From Selenia dentaria (taxonomy: Eukaryota > Arthropoda > Insecta > Lepidoptera > Geometridae), in NCBI GenBank assembly GCA_917880725.1, contig OU862904.1:5590001-5654000 (forward strand): a stretch of DNA of 64,000 nt, read 5' to 3'. The position numbers and the translations under genes are program-made. Numbering within the stretch: position 1 is the first letter of the stretch; each line of letters opens with the position of its first letter. A model generated the notes under the pieces. The model was not told the origin of the DNA. It saw only the letters and a program-made list of their open reading frames with translations, and searched no databases. Of this stretch, positions 52,134 to 63,640 are shown in pieces.

Positions 52134-52745
52134 TAAGGCGCGATCCAACCCCAATTTTAAAATAATTTACGATGCTTTACGTAAGGTTGAAAATCGCTTG
52201 TTAGATTGGATGTTGTAATGCGAAAATGCGGTAATTTTGTACGTTTTATTTATATCTTTCGATATATACTAATACAATTAAAAAAAACTGCTGGTTACCA
52301 CTTTAGTAGTATATGTTGGCTGTGTATCACATAAAACAATACAGTGTTATCGCTGAAAACTCTGAGAGTTTGGACGTGAAAGTTTATTTTTATGGACCTA
52401 TTTAGGTTTTTTTTTCTGGAGAGAGCGAGTCATATTTATGAATTCTGTTCGGTTATTACTCTTTGCCTTTTCCTTTTCTAACCTAAGTATTTTATTCATA
52501 CCATATTATCGATCTTATTCGTTACACTAAGGCCTTTATTAATAAACGTTGCGTAAACATAGATTAGGCGTAACATGCTTTGTCTTGCTTTCACGCGTGA
52601 CATTTACTGCAAGCGAAAAATTGACAGATAGATGTTTTAACTACTCCGGGTGTACGCCAAGTTTACTAATAAGGCCGTAGATGTTTAAAGATTCTGCTTT
52701 CTACTTTTATGAGTATATAACTATACTAATACGAGTGCGCCTTAA
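52134..52745 (-). mobile_element. Repeat family C, full element with TTAAGGCGC ends, split by a MITE
   Basis: TTAAGGCGC at 52134 and GCGCCTTAA at 52736 bound the element. 52529-52676 inside it is MITE family E, copy 2, a later insertion. Confidence 0.65.
52529..52676 (+). mobile_element. MITE family E, copy 2
   Basis: Inverted relative to 27061-27205 and nested in repeat family C. Confidence 0.7.
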
Positions 52746-53110
52746 ACACTACTATATACCTATAGTATATATAGGGTAAATAATCCAACCGTGTTGGGTA
52801 CTATAGGTTTATTTGTTCCAAATAACTACATTCGGCTCGGGAGTCGACATCACCATCAGCTGTTCTCATATCCCGTCTCACGCACCATGCATGCAAGAAA
52901 CGCGCCCACCCGCAGGCTTTTGTCAATTTTCAATCAATTTATCCACAAGTTCCAGCACGTCGACATATTTCATGACAGTTTGAGAACTATTGTAATCTTA
53001 GTATATTTTTAACAAATTATTTAACTGTCCGCATCAGGACAAAAAATAACAATAGATTTATGAATGAAACTTGCCTCGAATGAGGCTTTCTGATTCGGAC
53101 AGATTAAGAT
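52746..53110. other. FAR intron 2, unassigned
   Basis: Nothing recognised. Confidence 0.35.
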
Positions 53111-54115
53111 ATGCAAGTTCCATGCAGTTCTTAAACCTGGCATAAACAGTTGGTAACCTGGTATACTATGATGCTCAATGAACTGCTTATGAACTGCTTA
53201 TTTGCCTCGAAAGGACTTTTCCACATGTAGGTCTAACCGGGCGACACCGGATTATTCCTCAAATAGGGGCGCTTTCGCACCACACCTCGTGTATTCACAA
53301 TTGCTTATTATTCCTCAATAGCTTCATTGCTTCAACGTTAGGCTTAAGAATTAGAATGGCTCTTAGAACCCAGTCTCACCATTTCCCTGTGTAGACACGG
53401 ACTCCCCTTTTGCTCATTTAAGTGAACTGTTTGAATATTGAAATTTATAGAGTTTAAAAAATTCACATCCTCGGAAGGGATTCGAACTCGCGTCTTCTGA
53501 CTATCCGTGTCAGACGCCATGACATAGAAGAACATAGAAGTTCGAGCATAGAATTAACACTATCTGATTTAACCGTCTTACGGGGACGGAGCGACATCTA
53601 TTGAACAGCTTTGACAGCACTATCCAACCGAAAGAAGTATTTTTAGATTTACTTAAACTTTCGTATTGACGTCGCAAACCTTTATATTTTTTATAGTATT
53701 AGTTTAAAAGCTTTAAAGCACTAACGCCTGCTTAGCGATCTCTAACATTGCAATTTATAGAGAGAAAAATTCACATCCTCGAAATCCCGCCCGAGGATGT
53801 GAATTTCTCTCTTTATAAATTTCAATGTTTGAGATCGCTAAGTAGGAATTAAGTGTTTGAATATTGTTTTCTCAAAGGTGAACGGATAATGTTGTCTCTG
53901 GCATTCTAGCAAATTACTTTAAATAACATTGCAGACGCCTAGACGTTTGTAAGCTGATAAACTAAGTGGATTTAGCGACATGTTAACGGGAGTCCATAGA
54001 AAAAAAAAAAACACGGGAACGGGTTTTCCGCGGTTCTTGAATAGTAGGCTTGGGCAGGCCTGTTTTAGCGTTGTCATAGAACGAATAAGCCGGGCAGTTT
54101 TCTAGAAGTCCTGGG
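53111..54115 (-). mobile_element. MITE family B, copy 3, split by inserted repeats
   Basis: 53111-53168 and 53880-54115 are the two parts, inverted relative to 1755-2139. The inserted 700 bp contains the repeat also at 41105-41330 (53180-53372), a tRNA-like SINE piece (53435-53525) and a small foldback of the same tRNA-like family (53745-53840). Confidence 0.65.
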
Positions 54116-54465
54116 GGCCGATTCCACTAATTAAATTGCAATCGAACAGTAGCTAAACGGCGAATTTTACACGTATTTTTATTCTGCTATTAAACATTCC
54201 AGCTGCAGTTACGTTTCTATAAACGCCAGCGATCGATCAAAACGTAATGTTCTGCTAACTCGATACTTAGATCATGAATGCGTTGTTAACTCATATTCGT
54301 ATACCTATAGTATTGTTAATTGTATATATACCAAAAAGTGGCGTTTACGTTATGTTTGTGTGACGCTCCAATCCAATTTGTACAGAAATAGTAGAATGGC
54401 TTTTTGTCAAAGTATCGAACGACAACCGGAGTTGAACTGCAGTTGCAGCGGTATAGATTGTTGAA
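54112..54465 (+). repeat. Dispersed repeat H, copy 2
   Basis: Longer copy of 49686-49935. It begins GGGGGCCGATTCCACTAATT and reaches GAACTGCAGTTGCAGCGG. Confidence 0.7.
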
Positions 54466-55160
54466 CCCATCTCGCCTCAGCGGTATACTCTGGGTGGTAA
54501 ACGCGTCCTGTAAACCTGTTTCGGGTTGTGTCTCAAGGTCTATTATTAGTTATTATGGTTTCAAAGTATGAAAGGAATGTAGAGGTGTTTGAGCGATATA
54601 GCTTTCCTAGTATATATTTTGGTCTATGGATATAGCAGAATCGCTCGGAACAATAACAGGGCATGGAAGCCGGGCTAAAATCAGAAATGAAATGCATATG
54701 CCTATCTTTTTCTACTTACGATGTTAATAGTGCGTAGGAAAGAGACATATAATACCGTTTTGTTTCGTTATCATGCAGGTTGTCACAAGTTAATTTTTGG
54801 ATAGTGACGATCGATCCTCATTTTCTTTTCTCGAACTATGGGATTAGCAGATTGATAGCTGACTTAAAGTATTTTGACATATTCGATAGAACTTTTGTTA
54901 GCATTGTAAGATGACCAAAGGTAACCATTCGACATTGCTAAATTTTTGCTTGTGACACGTTCAAAAATAACTAAAACTAACAGCCATGTTTTGTTTTACT
55001 CACACCTTGGGACATGCTATTCGACATAAATGAATAAACTATAGAGTACTCGGTTCTGTTTTAGCCCGGATTCCATGCCCTGTTATTCTTCCGAGCAGAT
55101 TCGCGAACGATAGGTGATGTCACAAATCACGCTTTGAACCTTAGATTAGATAATCATTAT
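54466..55160. other. FAR intron 2, unassigned
   Basis: Nothing recognised. A phrase about AGGGCATGGAAGCCGGGCTA at 54657 is echoed in inverse at 55060-55085, so this may be an old inverted-repeat element of about 430 bp. Confidence 0.35.
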
Positions 55161-55164
55161 ATTA

Positions 55165-55560
55165 TTTAATAGACAACAGAAGTGTGACGTTACAAATGGC
55201 AGTATTTGACATTTTGGGTAAAAACAAACTTCTGCAACAACAGATTTATAACGTTTTTTTTTAGAATTAGCACTTTTCAAAATGTATTCGATTGTTACAT
55301 AGATTAAAATAATGTTAGCTTGAGCACAGTTGTAAAGCAATTTAAATAGTAAACTTCTGTGTTTAAGGTAACTTCTGTGTTAAACCTACTTTTTCTCTTC
55401 TTCAGACATGGTTGCACCCGGAGATAAAACAATACGGCATTTTATTTATATTTTATAACGAACTAAGCCCGTAATAATTTAAAATGTTAAAATCGCATAT
55501 GTTTTCTACCGACTTCCAAAAAGGAGGAGGTACTCGATTCGACTGTATTTTTTTATTGTC
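55165..55560 (+). repeat. Relative of the 37.2-38.4 kb repeat, then an AAGGAGGAGG-type repeat
   Basis: 55165-55385 shares AGAAGTGTGACGT, GGTAAAAACAAACTTCT and the TTGAGCACAGTTGTAAAGCA block with 37205-37770, without the 39-bp units. 55495-55560 is the AAGGAGGAGG type. Confidence 0.55.
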
Positions 55561-55624
55561 TTTGTTTTTACCCAAACTGTCATTTTGTGACGTCAAAGCT
55601 TCCACGGTCTGTGACCAGCAGCAG

Positions 55625-56185
55625 CGGGGCTATTATGTATCTCAGTTGCTAACAAATGTTGATAGAAATCTTGAAAATTGGCGGCTCTATGTCAGTTTTT
55701 ACAACTCCAGTAAGCAAAAATGTTAGTGTCATTACGAACAGCGAGGTTGCAACCTGTAGGGCTATTATGTATCTCAGCAGGGCTATTATGTATCTCAGTT
55801 GCTAACAAATGTTGATAGAAATCTAGAAAAATGGCGGATCTATGTCAGTTTTTACAACTCCAGTAAGCAAAAATGTTAGTGTCATTACGAACAGCGAGGT
55901 TGCAACCTGTAGGGCTATTATGTATCTCAGCAGGGTTATTATGTATCTCAGTTGCTAACAAATATTAATTGAAATCGAAAAAATGGCGGCTCTATGTCTC
56001 TTTTCTTTTATCAGCGGCAGTCATAACTAACTAACATTTTTGCTTACTGGAACTGCCAAAACTGACATAGAGCGGCCATTTTTCAAGATTTCAATCAACA
56101 TTTGTTAGCAACTGAGATACATAATAGCCCTGCTGAGATACATAATAGCCCTACAGGTTGCAACCTCGCTGTTCGTAATGACACG
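55625..56185. repeat. Cluster of rearranged MITE family G copies
   Basis: Three direct units start near 55625, 55779 and 55933 (the last two 154 bp apart), each with GGGCTATTATGTATCTCAG. An inverted unit follows at about 56018-56185, ending with the inverse of GAACAGCGAGGTTGCAACCT. The cluster is thus a tandem array closed by an inverted copy. Confidence 0.75.
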
Positions 56186-56727
56186 TGCGTAGAAGGCTTT
56201 GTTCAAATACATCTTGCGAAACATTTGTTTCGTTGATGATTAATTTGCCTTTTTAAAACCAATAATATACGTTTGTAAAAGCGAAACCAGTTTTTAATAC
56301 TTTTGATATTCATATTACTTTCATTTGATTCCGTACCGTACAATGGTCACTCCTTCAGGGTTGGGGGAGTACAAGGGCAAAATATCCGCCAAAACATGAC
56401 ACTGGCAGAGTAACGTCTTTCCACGTTAAAAAGCCACATAAGAAGAAGAAGAAGAATTTGCCTTTTATTTGTGTTTTATATAAATTTGTTAATGTCAATA
56501 ATTGTTGATAAGTTATTATTATTTTCGCATTACCTAGCGAAGCCGCGGTATTGTCAGCTAGTTTATAGAGAACTATTTGCGCCCTGCGGTTTCACTCGTG
56601 ATATGATGGATGATGAAAATAATTCTATATCCTCTATATATTTAGTTGCTAAATTTAATTACGTACAGTTCAGCCATTTAGGCGTGATAAGGTAACAAAG
56701 AGTTATAAAACGTTTTTATACTTTACT
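56186..56727. other. FAR intron 2, unassigned
   Basis: Nothing recognised. Confidence 0.35.
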
Positions 56728-57230
56728 AGCTGCTCTCCGCGGTTTCACCCGCACGGTGATGGATGATGATGATGATGAGTCTTTATTTTATTTTATTTTA
56801 TTTTAATTTACAAAGTTTCACAGCTTATACAATTTAATATTACGTAACTAGATATTTATAAAACCACTCATGAGCCATTTTGAAACTTAATTATATACAC
56901 TTTTGTGTAACAATAAAGTTGGTAGTCATAGTCGCAAAACACTAAATTAAGACAGTAAAAATAACAATGTTTGTGGTGGATTAAAATCAGTAGTTGAATA
57001 TAAACGAATCAACTGGTTCAACTTAATAAATTATAAATATAGCTGTCATAACTAATAAGACGTATAGTCTCACATTTAGTATAGCATATGTCTTATATAG
57101 CATATGTTACTCAGGGTGAATGTAGCTTTCCAATGGTGAAAGAATTTTTGAAATCGGTCCTGTACTTTTTGAGCCAATTCGTTACAAACATACATAAAAA
57201 TCTTTCATCTTTATAATATTAGTATAGATT
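56728..57230 (-). repeat. Dispersed GCGGTTTCACCCGC-type repeat, split by a T-rich insertion
   Basis: 56728-56780 and 57095-57230 correspond, inverted, to the two parts of 36280-36475. The 310 bp between start with a run of TTATTTTATTTTA, suggesting a retroposed sequence in antisense orientation. Confidence 0.5.
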
Positions 57231-57857
57231 TTTCTTATTAGTATGAGTTAACTCCAAAATGCCCATTTATCAATCAATTTTACTTGCTTTGCCTTGAATC
57301 TGAATATCAGGCATTGTGGTGATACCTACCAAGACGCATCGCAGAAGTATAATAGTGTAATTCGGTATGCTAAAAAAATTAACCTATGCCAATTCCGAAA
57401 CCATTTCGAGATTTTATGTTACAAACCCTTATTTTTCTACTCTGACCTTTTAAAACGATAAGATGCCATTTATTTTAACAAAAAACGATGAAATAATTCG
57501 ACTTTCATTGACCTCTAAATGACGTCACTTTTTTGCACTTTTGTTTTGATTGAATAGAGACTTACGAATTAGTAGGTGTCACTGTCAAGTGTTCTAGTTT
57601 CTTTTTTTTCACTCGCGTGCTTTTCTTGGCTCCTCAACGCAACTACATATTTGTGCAAAAAAGTGACGTCATAGGATTCAAATTTTCAAAAAAATATTAT
57701 AAAATAACTACTGAATATAAAACAAAAATATTGAAATTAGTTTCTTATAATGACCTAATCTACGAAATAAAAATATAAAAAAAATACCAAAAAAAAACTT
57801 TACATACCGAATTGGCGTGATTTCAACCAAGTCTGACTCAATTAATTTTGTTTACAG
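57231..57857. other. End of FAR intron 2
   Basis: AT-rich, unassigned. The acceptor TTTTGTTTACAG ends at 57857. Confidence 0.45.
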
Positions 57858-57980
57858 CTGTACGATAAACTAAGGAAAGAGTACCCTGACTTCATAGAGA
57901 AGATCAGCATCATCGAAGGAGACGTCGGCCAGCTGGAGCTTGGGATGAGCCCAGAACACAGAACTAAAGTCATCAACGAG
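57858..57980 (+). CDS. Fatty acyl-CoA reductase, third coding exon
   Basis: 123 nt, 41 codons in phase: LYDKLRKEYPDFIEKISIIE, then GDVGQLELGMSPEHRTKVINE. This continues exon 2 without a gap in the usual alignment of insect reductases, and the IIEGDVGQLELG stretch is the family's strand after the cofactor loop. The donor GTTAG follows at 57981. The next expected piece, the HMAATVNF-type region with the YxxxK catalytic pair further on, is not seen before 64000. The gene therefore continues beyond the window. Confidence 0.9.
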
Positions 57981-58218
57981 GTTAGATATCTATGACTATA
58001 TATCCATGTATCAACCACCTATTAATCTAGTTCTAGACCTAATAAATAACATTATTACGCCTAGAACTAGATTCTCACATTGGAAAAATCATATTAAAAA
58101 ATTCAATCAAAACTATCAAGTTTTTCTTACGCGCTTAGAGAAGTACGACAGGCCACTGACCTCGATACGGCTATACCGACGTACTATGCTTATGCATACG
58201 CGTGGATCCGTTATGGCA

Positions 58219-58648
58219 TTACACTTTGGGTTACTAGTGTAAATAATTAAATTTGGGTTACTAGTGTAAATAATTAACTTTGGGTTACTAGTGTAAATAA
58301 TTAACTTTGGGTTACTAGTGTAAATAATTAACTTTGGGTTACTAGTGTAAATAATTAACTTTAGGTTACTAGTGTAAATAATTAACTTTGGGTTACTAGT
58401 GTAAATAATTAACTTTGGGTTACTAGTGTAAATAATTAACTTTGGGTTACTAGCGTAAATAATTAACTTTGGGTTACTAGTGTAAATAATTAACTTTGGG
58501 TTACTTGTGTAAATAATTAATTTTGTGTTACTAGTGTTAATAATTAACTTTGGGTTACTAGTGTAAATAATTAACTTTGGGTTACTAGTGTAAATAATTA
58601 ACTTTGGGTTACTAGTGTAAATAATTAACTTTGGGTTACTAGTGTAAA
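58219..58648 (+). repeat. 27-bp minisatellite (about 16 units)
   Basis: The unit is ACTTTGGGTTACTAGTGTAA plus ATAATTA, repeated with very few differences, about 240 bp after FAR exon 3. Because 27 is a multiple of three, the minus strand reads a repetitive open frame that I do not regard as a gene. Confidence 0.95.
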
Positions 58649-59639
58649 TATAGATGAACTCTTTATCGCACAGAAAAAATGTATCCGCATCCTTGCCAAC
58701 AGTTAATCCACAGATATCACCAAAATATAATATCACAAATCATATTGCATTAAATTTAAAATTTTAACCGTATCGTCAATATATATTTTGGAAACCTGCA
58801 ACTTCGTAAAAATGTACCTGACAGATTTCAAAAAACTTTCGGATATACCACACAAATACCCGCTTAGGTTTATGCATAAATTATAAATACCTAAATGTAG
58901 ACTGATTGCAATGCAGTGGTCCCCATGCAATGGCAGTATGTAAATATATAATAAATTACAAAAGTTGAAAATTTTAAAAGTATATAAGTCGAAAAATGTT
59001 ATTATAAAATACAGCAGTATCTAACTGACAAATCGCTGTAAAACAAATCGGGCCGCTCCAAACAATGTATATAAAAAAATGCTATACCCAAAACTGGGTC
59101 ATTATGTAAATAACTTAAACATAATGTGCAATAATGATTTTGACTTTGACTTTGACTTTATTACTAGTAGTTCTGCGAGCAGTAGACCTCAGCGCAGTCT
59201 TATCAGCGGCAATTTTTTGCAGTCTGAGCTATCTGCAGGTATTACGATGGTAATTCAGAAAAGTTTACCAATTTTTTATTTCGGCCCGACCTTACCATGC
59301 TAAAATTTTGTATGTAGTTGGTACCAAAAATTCTTGCCCAATATTACCAAAATCGTCCAGTTTTAAACTTCACAATCTATTATCTCGGCAACCACTTGGC
59401 CAATTATGCTCACATTCAAAATTCCTTTTTAAAGTCAGGTAGGCTGTGATGATTATTCCACTGTTATTCATTTGCTAGGTTTGAAATGGCCGAACAGTTT
59501 GGAAAATATTACTTTAAAACTTCATCAGTCGAACGACCCAGACACAAGAGATATTTCATTGTTATATTGACAATCGACTGGTGAGGGGTATATTTATTAT
59601 TATTATACATTACATATAAAAAAAAAAACCTCAGTGCCT
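58649..59639. other. FAR intron 3, unassigned
   Basis: A TTTTGACTTTGACTTTGAC phrase at about 59138, the 3' signature of the LINE at 62156-63384, is the only recognisable item, so a LINE tail may end here. Confidence 0.4.
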
Positions 59640-60085
59640 CAAGACAAGAGTCTTCGACCAATGTATGTTACCAGTGATGACTTATGGCCCTGGAAGGTGT
59701 TCTCTTACTAAGGGCCTCATAAGCAAGCTCAAAGTCGCACAACGAACTATGGAGAGGGCTATGCTCGGAGTTTCTCTAAGTGATCGATTCAGAAATGAGG
59801 AGATCCGTAGAAGAACAAAGTCACCGACAAAGCCCAGAAGATTAGCCAGTTAAAGTGGCAGTGGGCAGGCCACATAGCACGCAGAACAGATGGCCGATGG
59901 GGCCGGAAGGTTCTGGAATGGAGACCACGGACCGGCAAGCGCAGCGTACGTCGTCCACCGAAACGGTGGACAGACGACCTGAAGAAGGTCGCAGGACGAC
60001 GTTGGATGCAAGCCGCTTTCAACCGGTCCGTTTGGAAAATTATGGGGTAGGCATATGTTCAGCAGTGGACGTTCTACGGCTGTGA
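59640..60085 (+). pseudogene. RTE-like LINE, C-terminal fragment, frameshifted
   Basis: The end of a non-LTR reverse transcriptase protein on the + strand. LPVMTYGPGRCSLTK and AQRTMERAMLGVSLSDRFRN are read in one frame up to about 59818. After a one-base shift the frame gives QWAGHIARRTDGRW, RPPKRWTDDLKK and finally the AYVQQWT tail that I associate with moth RTE-type elements. A GATGATGATGAT run follows as the 3' tail. Truncated at the 5' end and frameshifted, so inactive. Confidence 0.78.
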
Positions 60086-60908
60086 TGATGATGATGATAT
60101 ACATTACTACCTGGCCAGCTAGTAATGCCTGGCCAAAGGCCTGAATTGAATACCTTAAATTCCCAAACTGACCAACCTGAACTAAAATTAAAGTTGATTG
60201 TAAGCCAGAAAAAGCTAGTAAACTTGAGATATATCTAGGTACCTATAATCATCAATGATTCATCTAAAAATAATGATATACCATTATCTACAGATGCGGT
60301 CTTGCGAATACATTTCGCGAATTTCCATAACGTCGTATTGGAAAAGAAAGCACCCATCAAGTCTAACTTAAACTTTAGAAAAAAGTAGTTGTCTGTAAAG
60401 TCGATTTACGGACCATAATTGTTGATCGTGCCTCTCTATCGCTGGTACCACGCTCTCGCTTGCACCTTCGGCTCAGGCGGTACGTGACACTGAGTTATAC
60501 TTTTTCGTGCGTCAACGTTAGCAACTGAGATACGTAATAGCCCAGTTCTTAAGCTGTGTGGCAGTTCATATCAGTCGCATTACTTGCTCGTCTTATCACT
60601 AGTAGGTATAGTAAAATAAACCAACCAAACCCAAGAATAATAGTGCCAAAAACTACTGCCATTTCTGTAACAGCCTTGGGCACATTCAAAACAAGTAATA
60701 TCAACAAAAATGTGTAAAAAGTTGTTATGCAGGCCGTAATTGATGTCCAAACCGGATATCATATACTTAGCACGTATATTATAATGATTTTGAACCTTTT
60801 TTACAATTGCAGTTCTATACGAGCAGTCACGTGTACGTAAACATGGATATACAGAGTGTAACGAAAGGTGTAGTTATAGTGAAAGGTACGCATAATGTAC
60901 CTATGGCT
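60086..60908. other. FAR intron 3, unassigned
   Basis: Nothing recognised except a short GCAACTGAGATACGTAATAG scrap of MITE family G at about 60522. Confidence 0.35.
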
Positions 60909-60911
60909 CTA

Positions 60912-61100
60912 CCATGAGTTGGCAACATAAATGTCATCTATAGTTGATACTCGATCTCGTCTACCAAGGCTTGTGATTGGCGTACTCGCTGTCAATTTTA
61001 GTTCTACAATTGACCGCGAGGTGGCACTGTTCTTTTTTCATACATTTGTAGCGGTAGTCGATAGAGAGCATCGATTTGTATCAATGTTGTAAACTCATGG
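60912..61100 (-). mobile_element. MITE family D, copy 3
   Basis: Inverted relative to 27253-27444 and 50426-50617, with TA on both sides and ends CCATGAGTTGGCAACAT and AACTCATGG. Confidence 0.82.
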
Positions 61101-61335
61101 TAGGCCTCGCATGGTAAGTATCAATATTAAATCGCTTTTAATTTCGACACACAAAGTTAAAAAAAATATATCAAAATTTTTTTGGGGCTGTCCAAGTTTG
61201 TTGTGTATTTGACATATGTACCTATTCTTGGAGTTTTTCGGGGTCAATGCGCTCTGCAAACCCTACGCCACTTATTCATTCACCTCCCTCCCGTACCCTG
61301 CATGTGCATGTGTCCCCGCACCGCATTCCAGTCCA

Positions 61336-61720
61336 GGGGCCTTACTATCAGCTCTTAAAGCAGGACTTCTAGAAAAGTGCCGGCTTAATCATACCATGAC
61401 AACGTTATAGCAGGCTTGCCCAGGCCTACTGTTCAAGAACCGCAGAAAAACCGTTCACCTGTATTTTTGTATAGACTCTCGTTACCATGACGCTCTAAAT
61501 CCGCTCAGTTTATCAGCTTACAAACTACGCATGTTGGTGATAGTAAGTTGTTAGAATAACAGAGACGAAGAGAAGTTATCCGTTCACTTTTGAGGAAAAC
61601 AATATTGAGATAGTTCACCTAAATGAGCGTCATGGTATGATATCATTCAAAACTGTTTATGTCAGGTTTAAGAACTGCACGGAACTTGCACGGTTTTTAT
61701 AAAGCTGATAGTAAGGCCTC
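61336..61720 (+). mobile_element. MITE family B, copy 2
   Basis: Near full-length match to 1755-2139, from GGGGCCTTACTATCA to CTGATAGTAAGGCC. Confidence 0.75.
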
Positions 61721-62062
61721 TTGTTTACCTAGCCTACGTTCTGGAAGTGATTGCCGTCTTTGGCCTAGTTTTTCAGGGATGAACCTGATTGAGTATTAGT
61801 AACGCTTTGGTTACCCATAACTCGGAATGTTTACTACTTCCTGGGACGCAGTAGCTAGCTCCCAATTGTATGCAAGCTTCTGCGTGTGTGGTTTTAGTAT
61901 TACTACACCTTTAGTTACACGCTGTATGTAGTATGAAGGATATAGGTGGTAATTGGATGTACTATCAACTCGATTGTGTACTTAATCTAATGTAGATAAC
62001 ACGTCTATGTTGTCGTATGACGGATAAGGTAAAATTTTCCGCCAGACATGCCATATTTGAAG
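61721..62062. other. FAR intron 3, unassigned
   Basis: Nothing recognised. Confidence 0.35.
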
Positions 62063-63640
62063 CGCTCGCAGCGGAGCTTGGCTTGGCGATCTTAACCGAT
62101 CACCAAGTTAAGCAACGCTTGCTGCGGTCAGGAGTTGGATGGGTGTGTGCTAGTGGCCATTATAGACCAGTATCTATACTACCAATTTTGAGTAAGATAT
62201 TTGAAAAAATTATGCTCAAACAACTTTTGGCGCACTTCAACGAGCATTCAATACTGCACGAAAATCAGTTCGGCTTCACGAAAACAAGATCAACTAAGGA
62301 TGCCGGTGTGAAGTTAATGACGTATGTCTTAAAGGCTTGGGAGAGCTCACATGATGCTATTGGTGTTTTTTGTGATCTCTCTAAAGCATTTGATTGTGTG
62401 GAACACCGTATACTGATTCGAAGGCTTTTCCATTATGGTATTCCTGGAGCTGCGCTTGATGTCATCGAGTCATATTTATCTGACAGGATGCAAAATGTTG
62501 GCAGTTAAACTCGTAATGAACAAGGCAACAGTCTTCCTAGGCATTAAAATTGACGCAAAATTACCATGGGGTCCTCATATAAATGCCTTGTCTGGGAGAC
62601 TCAGTTTCTGCTGCATATGCGGTACGTAAAATAAGAGAGCTAACAGACACTTCTACGGCGCGGTTAGTGTATTTTGCATATTTCCACAGCGTAATGTCAT
62701 ATGGGATATTGCTATGGGGCTCAGCGGCTGATTTAGAGACCATCTTTATCCTACAGAAACGTGCTATTCGAGCTATATACGAAATGGGTCGCCGTGAATC
62801 TTTGGGAGATTTATTTAAAGAAATCAATATATATTAAGTTTGCCTTCCTTATATGTATTTAAAAATATAATGTATGTCGTAAAAATTTACATAAATATAA
62901 GTTAAATAGTGATCACCACACTTTTAATACTAGAAATACAAATAGGATACCTGTACCTAGTTTTAGACTTGCGAAGACTAATTAGTCATTCCTAGGAAAT
63001 TGTGTGCGTTTTTACAATAAAATCCCAAAACACTTAACTGAGCTCACAGAGGGCAAATTCAAGTTGACTGTAAAAAACGCTTTAATAAAAAAAGCTTATA
63101 ATAAAGTTCGACATTATATAGAAGATAAAGATGCTTGGAATTCTCTACTTCTGGCAAGCTGTCACTTTGCCACCCATAAAATGTAATATTTGTAGTAGAA
63201 ACATTGTAAACATCTATATGAAAAGAATGGCCCTGAGTTTCTTGCCGCTTCTTCTCGGTGGGCTCTATATACTTTGGAACGCGGCGGTAGAGTCTTTAAA
63301 GTACATTATAATGAAAAGTTGATGTTCATAAGTCCGTCTTTGATGCCTAAATTGAATAAATGATTTTGACTTTGACTTTGACTATGACATTGTTCAACTG
63401 GGCGCTTCCGTGCTTCGGAGGCCACGTTAAGCCGTCTGTCCCGGTTGTTTGTCTTAGGAAAACAGTCGTTAGGTTATGTCGATGGCCTTCGGGCGGCCTA
63501 AAAACTTCGACATGGGTTGGCCACAAGCCTATCCACCAAGACGCACTGGACCCGCGTGGTGGATTAAGACCCAACTTTTCTCTCTCTGAGAGGAAGGCTC
63601 GAGTTCCAGCAGTGGGATCGTAATGGGCTGATTATGAATG
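62063..63640 (+). mobile_element. 5S-rRNA-derived SINE, copy C, split by a LINE
   Basis: 62063-62155 is the best preserved 5S-like head: CCGATCACCAAGTTAAGCAA (5S box A region) and GGAGTTGGATGGGTG (5S box C region) in the right order and spacing. The body resumes at 63385 with ACATTGTTCAACTGGGCGCT and ends near CCAGCAGTGGGA at 63620. In copy A these parts are contiguous at 13735-13740. Confidence 0.75.
62156..63384 (+). pseudogene. Jockey/CR1-like LINE, 5'-truncated and internally deleted
   Basis: Starts within the reverse transcriptase at RPVSILPILSKIFEKIM, includes motif A (VFCDLSKAFDCVEHRIL) and breaks at about 62505. It resumes as FLGIKIDAKLPWGPHI, so the YADD catalytic block is missing. 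A later frame gives SVMSYGILLWGSAADLETIF and the tail CNKIP-like FYNKIPKHLTEL at 63010. It ends with TTTTGACTTTGACTTTGAC at 63362-63380. It sits in the 5S SINE, so it inserted after the SINE. Confidence 0.8.

Noticed and set aside
58116..58736. 206-codon minus-strand frame with repeated IIYTSNPKL
   Set aside because: Product of the 27-bp minisatellite. There is no start context, no splice signals and no sequence outside the array that looks coding.
62085..62155. Genuine 5S rRNA gene
   Set aside because: The match covers only the internal promoter region, is followed by SINE body and recurs in several dispersed, mutated copies.
62017..62508. A single 163-codon protein spanning 62017-62508
   Set aside because: Its first third is encoded by the 5S SINE head and the rest by an inserted LINE. 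The fusion is accidental.
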